DNA of 64,000 bases from Lobulomyces angularis (Eukaryota > Chytridiomycota > Chytridiomycetes > Lobulomycetales > Lobulomycetaceae), in contig JADHYX010000021.1 of the NCBI GenBank assembly GCA_027604685.1, positions 46,553 to 110,552 of the forward strand, given 5' to 3'. The translations under genes and the position numbers were made by a program. The number at the start of each line of letters is the position of its first letter. Position 1 is the stretch's first letter. Below, one piece after another: positions 49,202 to 61,544 of the stretch. The notes beneath the pieces were generated by a model. The model did not search any database and was not told the origin of the DNA. It saw nothing but the letters and a program-made list of their open reading frames with translations.

Positions 49202-50249
49202 TGGAGTGGTGCCAAATAGTAAATTTTTTGAACTTTTCACTATTATTGTTGTGAAAACTTTTAGGGATATTATATCAATGTAAATAAAGAAATTTTTTTT
49301 CTAATAATGTGGTCATTTTTTTTAACTTAAAAATAATTTTAAATTGTATATAACTTTTGATAGCAAAATAAGAATAATGTTAAGATAGTAATATTAATTA
49401 TTTTACAACACTTTCCTATACTCTTTTTTCCCAAAACTTAGAAGCTTTGAATAATTAGAAAATGAAAATAATTTTTCTTTTAGCTTGTTGAATGAATACA
49501 GCATGCTTGCTGGAGATCATAATAAAATGTAATTGAGTGAAATTAATTAATAACTTTATAAATTAAGTGGGAACTTGTTTTTGTTCTGTATATGGCTTCT
49601 TGAGTGAAAATTGAGGGTTGTTTGAGAAGGTGGGTGATAGTTATGGGGTTGAGAATTTGAGTGATATTGATGGATGGTGGGGATTGTGTGATAAGGGATA
49701 TGCTGATTGAGATGGGGGCAGAGTGATGTATAACGTGCAATAGACTGATATTGATGGTGAGTGATAAAGGATAGACTGATATTGATAGTGAATTAGTGAT
49801 GGTAAATTTGGATAATGAATAGAATTGATAGAGTTGCATTTATAAATATAATACACTATTAATATATTATCTTTGGATTGGGGATTGATAATGATGATCT
49901 GATAGTTGCTGTATCTTGCAGGTAACCTCAACTTAACTGGTTTGTTGTTGCGTTAAATATGTTAATGGCGATTGCTGTTGTGCTGCATCATTCAGACAAG
50001 CAGTTTTAACAGATCCAATTACCTTGGCAGCTTACATCTCGAAAAGTGCCCAAAATAACTAATATTTTCTGCATTCACTTTTTTTTTCTCGGTGGAGAAG
50101 AAACTCGATTTTTTATAAATAAAGAAAAAATTTTTTTCCTTCAAAAAAAAAAATTAAGTTTCTAAAAATTTTTTTTTAAAACAAAAGTTTAAATTTTTCA
50201 TTCAAAGTTGTCTATACATAATTAATTTACTTTTTTTTTAATATCCGCT
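49202..50249. other. Intergenic region with degenerate repeats
   Basis: About 1 kb. From 49640 to 49830 the plus strand is dominated by GATATTGATGGTGA-like words, so open frames on the minus strand (49543-49839, 49641-49931) are low-complexity Ser/Ile/Thr/His and unlikely to be genes. The last 150 bp before the carrier start are A/T homopolymer runs. Confidence 0.5.
49743..49807. repeat. Imperfect direct repeat, about 33 bp
   Basis: ATAGACTGATATTGAT occurs at about 49740 and again at about 49773, each followed by a GTGA-containing tail. Surrounding sequence has more diverged copies. Confidence 0.45.
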
Positions 50250-51427
50250 ATGTCCAGTAATTCTAATAACAAATCCATTACTGCAAAAGCCAAACCATTC
50301 ATCTTTGGTGGCATCTCTGGTACACTATTTTTATTAAAAAACTCTCTTAAAAAAAAAATCGTACTCATTTCTTTCTATACTTACTTGCATATTAGGTATG
50401 GTTGCTACGACTTGCATTCAACCAATCGATATGATTAAGGTCAGAATTCAACTTAGTCAAACTGGTGTTAATCCAATAATTTTAACCAAAAATTTGATTC
50501 AACAAGAAGGATTCCAGTCTCTTTATAAAGGATTAAGTGCTGGATTATTAAGGCAGGCTACATACACCACCGCCAGGATGGGTCTGTTTAATACTTTTTT
50601 GAATGTAAATATTTTTTTTTTTTTTTGGATTTAAGTTTACATTTTAATCTTATTTTAGGCGAGTAAAGAGTATAACAATGGTAAGCCAGTTTCATTTACT
50701 CAAAGAGCCATTTCTGGATTGGCGGCAGGTGGTTTAGGGTACTAAAAAAAATTTTTTTCAAAAACAATAAATTAAACTTTTTTTTGCAGTGCCATGATTG
50801 GTACACCTGCAGATTTAGCTTTAATTAGAATGCAAAGTGATGGTTTACTACCAGTGGCAAAGAGACAAAATTATAAAAGCGTTTTCCATGCATTGTCCAA
50901 AATTACCAAATCTGAAGGCGTGTTAGCCTTGTGGAATGGATGCGGACCAACTGTAGCAAGGGCAATGGCATTGAACTTAGGAATGCTATCAACGTAAGAT
51001 GATAAATATGTGTATTATATTTGACCATTTTTTAATATTTAGCTATGCAGAGTCAAAATCACATTTAGAGAAGAAATTTGGAGTAAATCCTTATAGTAAA
51101 TTAGGAGCATCAGCTGTTGCTGGATTCTTCGCCAGTTTTTTTAGTTTACCGTTTGATTTTGTCAAAACCAGATTGCAAAAGAGCAGCGAAAGTAGCTTAG
51201 GTAGCTTTCAGTGTGCCAGAGAAATTTTAAAAAATGAAGGAGCTCTCGCATTTTATAAGGTATTAAATGCAATTGCAAATTATTAAATCTTTGTTTAGGG
51301 TTTTGGTACATTTTATTTCAGAATTGCTCCACATGCAATGGTAACGCTGTTGGTTGCTGAATTTTTGACTGGGTTGGATCAGAAGCAACAAGTTGTTAAT
51401 GTTAATACTGTGAAGGCCAGTACCTAA
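50250..51427 (+). CDS. Mitochondrial 2-oxoglutarate/malate carrier-like (SLC25A11 type)
   Basis: Five or six exons starting at ATG 50250, about 310 residues, typical of SLC25 carriers. Three mitochondrial carrier repeats each show the P.[DE]..[KR] motif: PIDMIKVRIQ in repeat 1, PADLALIRMQ in repeat 2, PFDFVKTRLQ in repeat 3. Diagnostic for the oxoglutarate/dicarboxylate branch are LYKGLSAGLLRQATYTTARMGLF and GTPADLALIRMQSDGLLP, which mirror human SLC25A11 (YTGLSAGLLRQATYTTTRLG, GTPAEVALIRM). The protein exchanges 2-oxoglutarate for malate across the inner membrane, feeding the malate-aspartate shuttle. The donor after the first FGGISG block and that in the second repeat are canonical. The C-terminus ends NTVKAST. 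A plant-type DTC is an alternative, but the GLLRQATYTT pattern is shared by both. Confidence 0.92.
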
Positions 51428-51823
51428 AAAGCTAAAATATTTTTCAGTTCTGTAAATTTTTGTTAGATTTTATTTTGATATTTTCAAAGGATTATCACGT
51501 AAAATTATATCTTTATAGTTGCTTTTATAGTGCAAGTATAAAAATTTTTTTTTTTATTTAATTGTATAGTTTACTATTATATTTTATTTAAATATTTTTT
51601 TTTTTTCTTCTTATAATGTATATTTATATGATAAAGAAACATATACCGTTATTTTTTTTGTTTCTCCTCATAAATAGAAAAAAAAAGGTAAAGAAAAGAA
51701 AAAAAAAAATTACAGAATATAAAGATAAAGATTTAGTTGATTTTTTCAAAATTTTTTTTATTGTTACAGAGGACAGTATTTTACAAAAAATTGGTTTTTT
51801 GGGAAGTTTTAAAATAAAAAAAT
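51428..51823. other. Convergent spacer
   Basis: 396 bp between the carrier and the PNGase A-like gene. Lys/Phe-rich open frames occur on both strands (51616-51846, 51624-51833) and are mutual antisense low-complexity artefacts. Nothing else is visible. Confidence 0.55.
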
Positions 51824-54102
51824 TTATTTGCAATTTACTTTCGTAAAATTTTTTGATATAACACCGTTTTCAGCCATCAAAAACTGATTAAAACATTGCT
51901 TTGAACTTAAAAGATTGTAAAATTGGCGGTTTATTCCATATCCTAATTTTCCTTCATTTCTGTTGGAAATATGGCTGTTGCTTATTTGACTAATTTTTTC
52001 CAAAAAAAAATTATTAGTAAAAAAAAAAAATTTTTTTTTCCTGTATGAAACAAAACTTACTTATTTTCCAATATTGATTGAAATTTTAGTATATTATCTC
52101 TAAACAAAAAAATCTTCTCGTTGTATGCATGGTCTACTAAGGAGGTGATGTTAAAATGAGATTTATCAAAATTTATTAAACTTATCTTTCCACTTAAAGG
52201 AAAGTTAAATTCCTTAAAAATTTTTGTAGTCTTTTCAATATTTTTTTTTTTTTTGTTTTTTTCTAAAATTTTTTTGTAAGTTTGAATTTCTCGTTTGATT
52301 AAACTTTGTTTAAAATATTGAAAGTTTGTAGAGTTTTTATAAAATTGAAAGTTTTTTAAATACAAAAATTGTGTCCAGGTATATATCTTTTTTGTTCCAT
52401 TTTCGTATTCAATAAATCCTAATATGTAATTTAAAAAAAAAAAAAAAAAAAATACCTTTATTGCGAAGGATTCTGTTTGATAAAAAGTGGGCCCTGCCTT
52501 TTTTATCATTTCCAGATTTTTTTGTCAAAATCCTTAACGGATTTAAAAAATTTTCAGTCAAACCAAAATTTACAACCTTAGAATAGCCTTTACTATAATA
52601 CAGATGAAGACTTCCACTTGTATACCTAAATAAAACAAAAAAAAAAAAAAAAAAAAAATTAAATTTATCAATTTTTTAGATAGTATTGCATATGAATTAA
52701 ATTTCGATTACCAAACATCTAAACCATTCTCGACTCTAAAACTAACATTATTGAACCCATTGTTTACTATTAAATCACCCAGAAACGGAGTAACATCAAC
52801 TTAATTTGTAAAAAATTCTGTAAACAATTTTTTCATTATTTATCAATTTTATAGAATACTTAAATATGTTGGACAAATCAAGGCACCAATACTAACTATG
52901 GGTCTCCATAAATATGGAGTAATACCACCAGTGAATATTAGGGGAAAGGGATGTATGATTCCAGCCATTTTTTCATTAACAAAAATTTGCATTTCTTTAT
53001 AAGGATTAGTTGTATTCAGATAATAAAACTCGTCACTTTGATGATGCGAGGTTTGTACTTCTAAAAGCACCTTCTTAAAGTTTTCTACCAAAAAAAAAAA
53101 AAAGTTTTCTTATTAAATTAAAGAAAAATACAAATATATCTATTTAGATGTATTTATAATAACTGTTTTTCGGTAGGTGAGGAAGGCTGACTGTAACTTT
53201 TGAATTATTTCGCAAGGCAAAGTAACCATAATTATCATCAGAATTGGATAATGGAAAAATCAAATCCGGTATATCCTTAATGGATACGGATTCTTCACCT
53301 GAAGGTTTCAAAATTTGATGAATATTGTTTTCGTTGTTTAAATTAAAAAATGAATCTTTTTTTGTTTCTTTATTTGAATAATAAACTACAGCAGTTAATG
53401 TGATATTAAAAATCCCAGTGTAAGTTTTATCCACAAGATTATCTAGTGCCATTACCAATTTTTTTTTTGGTTTTAATTTTAAAAAATTTATGTATCTCGT
53501 CAAGTCGACTTCGAATTTGTAATAAATATCTCTTCCACCAGGTTCTTGTGTGCTACGAAAAAGTTTGTCAAGAAAAAATGAAAAGTTAAATTTTTTATTA
53601 AATACCTAGTTCTTAAAATTTCTAATCCACCTATCCAGATTGCACCAATTCTAAGGGAAAAAAAAAGAAAAACGGTCTTTAACAAATTTACTTTAAGATC
53701 ATCGAATTAAAAAAAAAAGGTACCTATCGAACTGCACACCAGAACATGTAGTTTCAACAATCAAAACCAAATGCTGCCACTCGTTTTCTTCGTCATTCTT
53801 GCAGATAGCTGGTAACTCCTGAAAAATTATCAATTCACAACAAAAAAAAAAGTGCTTTAAGGTACCCAATCTACAATATAAGGTAAACCATAACTAAAAC
53901 CGAAAGCATGTTGTCCCACTTGCTTATAACATCTATTTTTTTTGTTATTTTCCTTATCAAAAAGAAAGGGAGGTTGAATCTGAATTGCAGCATTTTCTGA
54001 CATATTCAATTTTGAAAGACTACTTTGAAAGTCATAGTAGTTTGTGATGTTCAAATTTAAGTTTAATAGTGAGGCTAAATTAAAAATTTCATTGACTTTC
54101 AT
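51824..54102 (-). CDS. PNGase A-like glycopeptidase (PNaseA family)
   Basis: Multi-exon gene on the minus strand; ATG 54102, TAA 51826-51824, about 600 residues. It resembles peptide-N4-(N-acetyl-beta-glucosaminyl)asparagine amidase A, which removes N-glycans from glycoproteins. Family blocks are readable: ETTCSGVQFDRIGAIWIGGLEILRTSTQEP near the N-terminus (the VQFDR.G..WIGG.EI.RTST.EP motif), then LVDKTYTGIFNITLTAVVYY, and VLLEVQTSHHQSDEFYYLNTTNPY. KEMQIFVNEKMAGIIHPFPLIFTGGITPYLWRPIVSIGAL is the strongest match, followed by VDVTPFLGDLI, FRVENGLDVWYTSGSLHLYY. The start codon is uncertain. The deduced N-terminus lacks an obvious signal peptide, which the family normally has, so an upstream exon may be missing. 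The C-terminal 180 residues are Lys/Phe/Asn-rich and diverged. Confidence 0.82.
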
Positions 54103-54621
54103 TGATAATTTTTTTCTTCTTTATTTAATTTTTGTTAAAATAAAAAAAATTTTATACTCTTTGTCGTTAAAACCAAAAAAAAAAAAATAATAATTTTAAA
54201 TCAATTTTAAAAATAAATAATTTGCTCTTAAATATAGTCTGTAACATTTTATAAAAGTAATTTTGTTTTAAAATCATCCTTTTAAAGTTTGATAAACGAT
54301 CAAAATTATAAAACGTAAACAGAGAGGTAAGAAATCCATATTAATTGAATGGTTATTTTGCATTAAATTTACTGGTGTCAAAGTATGTGAAAAAAAACCT
54401 TTAAAAAAAAAAAGAATGGGTCGAAACTTCAAAAAGGAAATGATTCGTTTACTTCATCAATGAAATCGTTATTGTTCTCCAGTATAACCTTTTTAAATAA
54501 TTACAAAAATTTGATTATAAACTATTTTAAGGAGAAGTATGTTAAGTTTCGTTCAATATTAAAAAAACTTCTTTACCAAAAAATTTTTTTTTCACAATTG
54601 AAATTATCATTTTTTCTTGAA
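54103..54621. other. Divergent spacer PNGase A-like / NEMF
   Basis: 519 bp. The open frame that begins at 54460 is in frame with NEMF but conservation begins at Met 54622, so I treat this part as leader. An unseen first exon of the PNGase A-like gene with a signal peptide could lie here; I did not find a convincing one. Confidence 0.45.
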
Positions 54622-57600
54622 ATGAAAAATAGATTTTCAAGTATAGATACAACTTCAATTTCTTCTACTTTAAAGCAAAATTTGGTTGGTTTAAGATTAC
54701 AGAATGGTAAGAAAGAAAGAAAACCTTTTTTTTTTTTATCTGAGACAATTTCTTAAAAGTAACTTTATTTTTACTTTTTATTGAAAAAAAAATCAAATAA
54801 AATAAATTTTTTACTTCTTTTCTTTATATTATTTTGCATTCACTTTAAACTATTATTAATTTTTAATTATAATAAAAAATTCAAAATGCAGTTTATGATA
54901 TCAATCTAAAAACATACTTATTTAAATTTAATTCTCAAAATGATAAGCAAATTTTACTTGTTGAAGCTGGAATTCGAATTCACACCACAATATTTACTAG
55001 GGACAAAAACAATACCCCCAGTCAGTTTTGTCAAAAATTAAGGAAACACTTAAAAAATAAAAGGTTAGATAATGTTAATCAAATTGGTCAGGATCGCATA
55101 ATTGATTTTACTTTTGGAACTGGAGACAATGGTATTATTTTTAACTTTTTAATTTTTTGTTTTGTTTTTTTTTTTTTTTGCCTAATTTCTGTTTTTATAA
55201 TATATTTTTTTTAATTTTTAGCGTATCATTTAATATTCGAATTTTATTCTTCTGGAAATATTATCTTAACTGATCATGATTACAAAATCATGGCTGTATT
55301 ACGAATTGTTGAGTTAGAATATAAAGATAGCAGTCAAAAAAAATATACTGGTACAACAAAATTTCAAATTGGAGAAATGTACAATTTAGCGTTAGCCCAA
55401 AAGCATCAGGGAATAACAATGGAAAAATTAATCGAAACGTTAAATTATAAACCTCCTATTAAAGAGAGTAATGTTTATTTTTATTTTTATATTTTTTATT
55501 GTTTATATTTTACTTATATCGTAATTATAAACTCTAATTTTTAATTATTTTTAAATTTTTATTTATTTTAATTTTTTTTTTTTAAATTTGAATAAGCTTA
55601 ATTTTTTTTTTTTTTTTTACTAGGCATTGAAGATGAATTAGTTATTACAAAAAATCCAAAAAAGCACAAAAAATTTAGAACAAATGTTGAAGATATAAAA
55701 AAATTACAACCTCTGCGAAAATTTTTGCGTCAAGCTTTCGGACCAAGCTATGGAAATCCGATTGTTGAACATTGCTTGTTAAAGTCCGACTTGGATGCCA
55801 ACTTATTATATCCCGAACAGTTCAACTTAGACTGTGACTCAGATCATATGCATTCTTTATTGGTTTTGCTGAAAAATGCTGATAAACTAATAGAAGAAAT
55901 TTCTCAAAATCCAAAAACGAAAGGGTACGTTTTTTATAAACTAAAAGAAAACAAGAATGAGCCTAGTGGAGATATCAACGAAATTAATCCTTTACCGCTA
56001 TCTGAAGAGGCCCTTGCTGTTAGTACTAATTACATATATACAGATTTTCAGCCGTTTTTGTTTGAGCAACTTAAGGAGTTACCTTATCTAGAGTTTAATT
56101 CCTTTGACGAAGCTGTAGATGATTACTATTCTAAAAATGAATCTCAAAAGCAGCTATTGCAAGCTGAGCAAGCTCAGTTGCAGGCACAAAAAAAGTTAAA
56201 TCAAGTTCGTCAAGGGCATGAAAATCAAGTTTCATCTTTTGATGAAGTGAAACGGAAAAGGGAACTTCAAGCCCAAGCAATCTTGGATAATTTAGAAAAT
56301 GTGGACTCACTCATCGTTACGATCAAGGGATTATTGAGCCAAGGGATGGACTGGGTTGATCTTAGTGAATTAATAAAAGAAGAGCAACGTAACGGAAATA
56401 AAATTGCACAATTGGTGGTTAAGTTAAAATTAGAAGCAGGACAAGTTACCATTAAATTAAGAACCTCTGAGCCAAATGAAGCTAATTTTGATATAAATTC
56501 GGAGAGTGATGACGATGCTGAGGAAGAAACAGAAAATAACTACGCTGAAGTCGACATTGATATTTTTCAAACAGCATATGCTAATGCGAGTAAACTTTTT
56601 CAGGATAAAAAAATTGCTTCTATGAAGCAAGCAAAAACTATGCAGACATCAAAAAAAGTTGTAAAACTTGCAGAAAAAAAAATTTTGGCAAACCTTGATA
56701 AGGCAGACCATAAAAAAAACTCTTCTACTATTTCCAAAAATCGAAAACCTTACTGGTTTGAAAAATTTTTGTGGTTTATCAGCACTGAAAATTATTTGGT
56801 TCTCGGCGGAAGGGACACAGCGCAAAATGAAATTCTAATAAAAAAGTATTTAAGTAAAGGAGACATTTTTGTTTATGCTGACTTGGAAGGAGCCGCTCCA
56901 GTGATAGTAAAAAACATTATAACTTCCAACAACGAATTAAATTTACAACCTCCACCTTCTACTCCTGAACAACCTGTACCACCGCAAACGTTACTTCAAG
57001 CTGGTACGATGTCTATTTGTCAGAGTAAAGCCTGGGATTCAAAAATTATTACTTCCGCTTGGTGGGTTAAGGATGATCAAGTCACAAGGGAATCTTCAGT
57101 TGGTGACAGTATTTTGAATGGCAGTTTTGCTGTAAGAGGGAAAAAAAATTGGTTGCCTCCTGTTAGTTTAATATACGGTTTCGGTATCTTATTCAAAGTG
57201 GATGAAGAAAGTGCTGCTAGACACCATACTGAGAGGAGACCTTGGGCAAGAGACATAGAGCAGGATACCATGAGTGAAAATAAAAGTAGTTCCATTTTGG
57301 ATTTAGAAAGTGGTGGAGAATTGAGCTTCAACTCTGGAGTGGAAGAAAATGAAGAAAAAGAAATTTCGGTAAAATCCTTTGACAAATGCGAAAAAAAAGA
57401 AGAAATTGCCGATTTCAATAGTGAAAAAGAAGATGTAGAGGAAGGCTCTGAGGAAGATTTTTCTGATGATGAAGATTTCGAATATCCTGATACAAAAATT
57501 TCCATGACTAAAGAAATTTTCGATAGCAAATCCATTTCTTCAAGTTTAGCTACTTCCACTGCTGATAAATATAATCTAGATGAAATTGAACCGGAAGATA

Positions 57601-58726
57601 AAAAAAATTCAGAAATTTTAAACAGTCTAATGGAAAAGCCTACCAGTAAAACTTTGACAAAAAAAGTTCTGAGTGCAAAGGAGAGAAGAGATTTGAAAAA
57701 AGCACAAAAAAAATCAGGATTAAATGTGGTGGAGAAGGAAACGAAGAGCGAAACTGCTAACGTGACAAAGCCAAAGGAAAAAAAAGAAGAGGAAAACTCT
57801 ATTTTAAAACAGCGACCTCCAACAGCAGTTAGAGGAAAAAAAGGAAAACAAAAAAAAATTAAGGAGAAGTATGGAGAGCAAGATGAGGAAGAAAAAAATT
57901 TAATGATGGAAATTTTTTCTCCCAATAAGGGACCACAACCAAAAGGAAAAAAGGAAAAAAAATTGTTAAAAGAAGCTCTTTTAAAACAGGAGGAAGAAAA
58001 AAAAAAAGCACAAAGAATTGAAGATTCTAAAAACAAAAAAATTCAAGAAGAAAAAAGCAAAAATTTATCTACCTCACACGATGGTGATGATAATGGTGAA
58101 AATGATGAAATTAATGAAGAAAAAAATAGAGAATTAAAAAATAAATTACTTTTAGAAGAACAGGAAAAGATTGACCAAGAGATAAACGACACCTTTACTG
58201 CTTTAAATACTCTAACAGGGCAACCCCACTTTGAAGATACCATACATTTTGCTATACCAGTTTGCGCTCCTTGGCAAAGTTTACAAAAATTTAAATACAA
58301 AGTAAAACTATTACCTGGAAGTTTAAAAAAAGGAAAGGCCGCAAAAACGGCTCAACATTTTTTTTTAAACGAATTTTTATATGAAAAAGATATTTCCAAC
58401 AACAAAAAAAATATAAACATAATAAAAAAAAATAACATACTAGAAAAGATCAACAACAACAACAACAACAACACCGACGACGATAATGAAAAAATAGAAG
58501 AGTTTGAAGCAAGTGACATTTATTATAACAGTCAAAAGAGGGAAATTGAAATGATCAAATTGATTACTGATAATGAATTTATTATTCAAATTTTGGGAAA
58601 AGTTAAGGTAAAGAAATAATATAATAGTGAAATTTTTGTTTTTTAAATTTTTAACACCATTTTAATTGTTTTTAGGTCGTTGGAGGAAATAATGTTATTG
58701 AAAATAAAAAAAAAGGAAGAAAGTAG
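54622..58726 (+). CDS. NEMF: NEMF/Rqc2 ribosome quality-control factor
   Basis: Five exons: a first exon 54622-54706, then 54892 onward, with the largest from about 55624 to 58606, and a short last exon ending at TAG 58724-58726. The start is placed at MKNRFSSID, as in NEMF, because upstream codons are not conserved. The protein binds the 60S subunit with a stalled peptidyl-tRNA, recruits Listerin, and adds C-terminal tails. The NFACT-N domain is complete (Asp9; Asp96-Arg97 in GQDRIIDF, the residues that in yeast are D9, D98 and R99). HhH, coiled coils and the NFACT-R domain follow; the latter contains WFEKFLWFISTENYLVLGGRDTAQNEIL and GDIFVYADLEGAAPVIVKN. The C-terminal NFACT-C region includes ICAPWQ-like IPVCAPWQSL and YKVKLLPGSLKKGKA. 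Long acidic and Lys-rich linkers make the middle low-complexity. The product is about 1,100-1,150 residues. Confidence 0.95.
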
Positions 58727-58965
58727 AAAAAAAAAAAAATAAAAGATGAAGATTTTAAAATTTTTTAAATATTTAAATAATGTTTTCTATTAGATTTGTA
58801 TAATGGATGTTAGATAAAATATGTAAGAAATAATAAAAAAAAAAATTATTTATGTATTAAAATAATTAAATATATTTGTTACTCTTTTTTTTTTCTAGTA
58901 GTCTAAATCCTTTTATATTTTATTTTAAACATTGTTTAAGTTTTTTTATCAATTTTATATTATTT

Positions 58966-60630
58966 CTAATAAGAATTATAGTTATTAACACCATCAGATC
59001 TAACAGCCCAACCATTGACCATATTATTTGAGTTCAAGTTGGTATTGCTGGACTCGTTACTACTTGACCAACCCATATGAAGGTTATTAGTAGAGTTTTC
59101 TGAAAAATTTGTTATAAAATTTGAATTTTGATTTGTATGGTTAAAGCTATTATTTAATCTTGAATTATTGTTTTCAAAGTTATTTGTGGTATTAAGAATA
59201 GAATTTTGTCTAAATGCTTTATTTTGTTGAATATTTCTGTAAGTTGTTGCGTTTTGTTGTTGGTTTTGGTGGTGTGGCATAGATGATTGTGCATTGTTAT
59301 TGTTGTGGTTATCGATGGTAAATTCTTGTAGTTGTGGTGACTGATGGTTAAAATTATGCATAACGTTTTCATTATTGTTTGTATGCTGTTGTTGGTGAAA
59401 TGTAGCAGTTGGTTGATACGGTTGTTGATAATGCTTTTGCAAATTTTGCTGAGAAAAATTATTACCTGTCAAAGCTGAATTAATATATTGAGGAACAGGT
59501 GAATTTGAAGGAGATATGATTTTGTGGTATCCATTATTGTTTCTCTTAATAAATTTTAGATCCTGCTGAAACATTGATTGTTCTGGTATTTGCTGTGGTT
59601 GATTTTGAGGGGGAGAGGTTTGTGCAGAATAGTGAGGAATTGGGGGAAGTGGTAATTGGCGGTGTTGTTGCTGCTGTTGACCTAAATACAAAAAAAAAAA
59701 TCGAAATAAAAATACAAATAAAAAATAAAAATGTCTTTACAATTTTTAAAAGTGTTAGAAATGTCGTCAAAACCATTCATATGATTTTCATTATTATTGT
59801 TATTATTTGAAAAAATCGTAGGAGAGGCGACGGAGGAAGGTGAATCATTAGTACAAATTATCTCAGACTGTATAATTTTTGGAGTCAGCGCAGGAGAAGG
59901 AATGTTGTAATTTAAATCAACAAAAGATTGTGGACTAACAAATTTTGAATTCATGCTTTTCTTTTGTTGAAGAGAATACAAATTATCAGATTGAACTACC
60001 TCTGAATTATGATTAGATAAGTCGCTACTTTTTTGAGCTATATTTGCAGCAGGAATAATTAAATGCAAATTTTTAGTGTGAGCCCTAGTTACGTGAGCAG
60101 AAAGGTTATCGCTTCTCGAAAATGCTCTACCGCATTGGGAACATTGATATGGTCTCTCCCCACTGTGCATACGAAAGTGGCGGCTTAAGTGTTCTGCTCT
60201 TTTAAAAACCTAAAAGAATATTTTAATTTTTTATTTTAATTTTTCTTATTGGTATACCTTTCCACATTTCGAATCACGACAAATAAAAAGTTTTTTTCCA
60301 CTTTGAAGAAAGGAAGGATCTAAAGTATCAGTAGTTGGGACTCGTCTACCTCTAGGCTTTTTGGTTTTAGTAAGAGGGGACATGGAAAAACTGATGTTGT
60401 TATTTGAAATAGTTGGAGAAGAAGCGTTGGTAAGATTTTTCTGATCAACTGGCTGTTGGTTGATGGAAGAATTATCACCGTTGTTATTATTATTATCATT
60501 AATATTAGGAGTATTTGAATCATCTTCTTTTAAAGTTATTTCATTAGAGCTGGGTTCCGCTTGTTTCTGTTGAGTGTTTGTTGAAATGATATTGGAGCTG
60601 CCGTTCAACGGGGAAAGTTGTTGCTGTTGC

Positions 60631-60689
<59 letters not shown>

Positions 60690-61544
60690 CTGATGTTGTT
60701 GTTGTTGTTGCTGATGTTGCTGTTGTTGTTGATGATGTTGTTGTTGTTGTGGTTGATGTTGTTGATGTTGTTGTTGATAATTGTTGTTGTTGCTGTATAT
60801 AGGATTTTCAGCAAATTTTTGGTGAATATTTTCAGTAAATTGCTGATGGTTATCACTTTGATTGTATCGGTGATGACCATTATTATCACTGAATTGTTGG
60901 ATATTATCAGTAAATTGTTGACTATTCTGATTAACTTGCTGATGGCTGGTTTTAATATGTTCGTGGAATTCAGTAGAATTGGAACTGTTGAGAGTAGTAG
61001 ATATGTATAATGGATATTTTTGGTGTTGGAGAACAGGGGAATATAAAGGTGCATCAGGATGATTGTTGTATAAAGAGAAGGAGTGCTGCTGGGAGGTTGA
61101 GTAAATCTTTTGTGGATTCATATACAAATTATTGTTGCTTGAGTTGATCATGTTAGGAGTGGTTGGGGAAGTGTTGATGACGGTAGGAGAGTTGATGGAG
61201 TGAGCTGCTGCGTTGATGATGGTAGGAGAGTTAAGGGTGCGAGGAGAGTTAATGGAGTGGGCAGGATTGTTTACTGAGTGAGCAGAAGTATCAATGACGG
61301 TTGGAGAATTGATGATAGTTGGAGAGTTGATAGTGCGTGGTGCGTTAATGATATTGGAGTTGAGATTGAGGTGAAGGTTGGTGGGAAAGTATCGCACACT
61401 AGGGTGATCTGAGTAGATTTGACTATTATCTGCAAAGCGCGAGGATGAAAGATGGGCTTCCTTTGTGCCAGAAAAGATTTGAGGGTTATTCGCGTACACT
61501 GCTGATGAAAGTTGCTGGCTCTCTTTTCTCTCACGACTCAACAT
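58966..61544 (-). CDS. Two-finger C2H2 transcription factor with polyQ/H tract
   Basis: Three exons on the minus strand; the start is taken as ATG 61544-61542 (MLSRERKES). The DNA-binding part lies across the first intron: [12 protein letters not shown] joined to [44 protein letters not shown]. It holds two classical C2H2 fingers joined by an HSGERPY linker, with finger helices RAEHLSRH and RSDNLSAH like those of yeast Msn2/Msn4 and related stress regulators. The first 300 residues are rich in Ser/Asn/Gln. They contain imperfect INSPT repeats (about residues 65-135) and a long Gln tract broken by His and encoded by 60615-60785. The C-terminal third is Asn/Gln-rich (NNYQQ, SPPQNQP). Function beyond DNA binding is unknown; the GERPF-type fingers suggest binding to an AGGGG-like site, by inference. 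Confidence 0.88.
60616..60780. repeat. Trinucleotide-rich tract coding poly-Gln/His
   Basis: About 165 bp of imperfect TTG/CTG/ATG triplets on the plus strand (CAA/CAG/CAT as coding). Runs of up to seven Gln are interrupted by His. Mixed codons make it less prone to expansion than a pure tract. Plus-strand poly-Leu/Met open frames here are artefacts. Confidence 0.85.
61150..61345 (-). repeat. Coding repeats of the INSPT type
   Basis: About eight imperfect copies of a six- to nine-codon unit containing INSPT, INSPR or LNSPT, with AHS spacers, inside the transcription factor's N-terminal part. Confidence 0.65.

Noticed and set aside
49543..49931. Overlapping minus-strand ORFs rich in Ser, Ile, Pro and His
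   Set aside because: They read degenerate direct repeats in a spacer; both frames are open for compositional reasons.
51616..51846. Lys/Phe ORFs on both strands after the carrier gene
   Set aside because: Mutual antisense of A/T homopolymer sequence.
54460..54621. Extended start of NEMF
   Set aside because: The family begins at MKNRFSSID; upstream codons are not conserved.
57077..58036. 319-codon open frame antisense to NEMF
   Set aside because: It is Phe/Ser-rich and mirrors the Lys/Glu-rich low-complexity linker of NEMF; no domain.
60618..61010. Plus-strand poly-Leu/Met ORF
   Set aside because: Exact antisense of the Gln/His triplet tract in the C2H2 gene.
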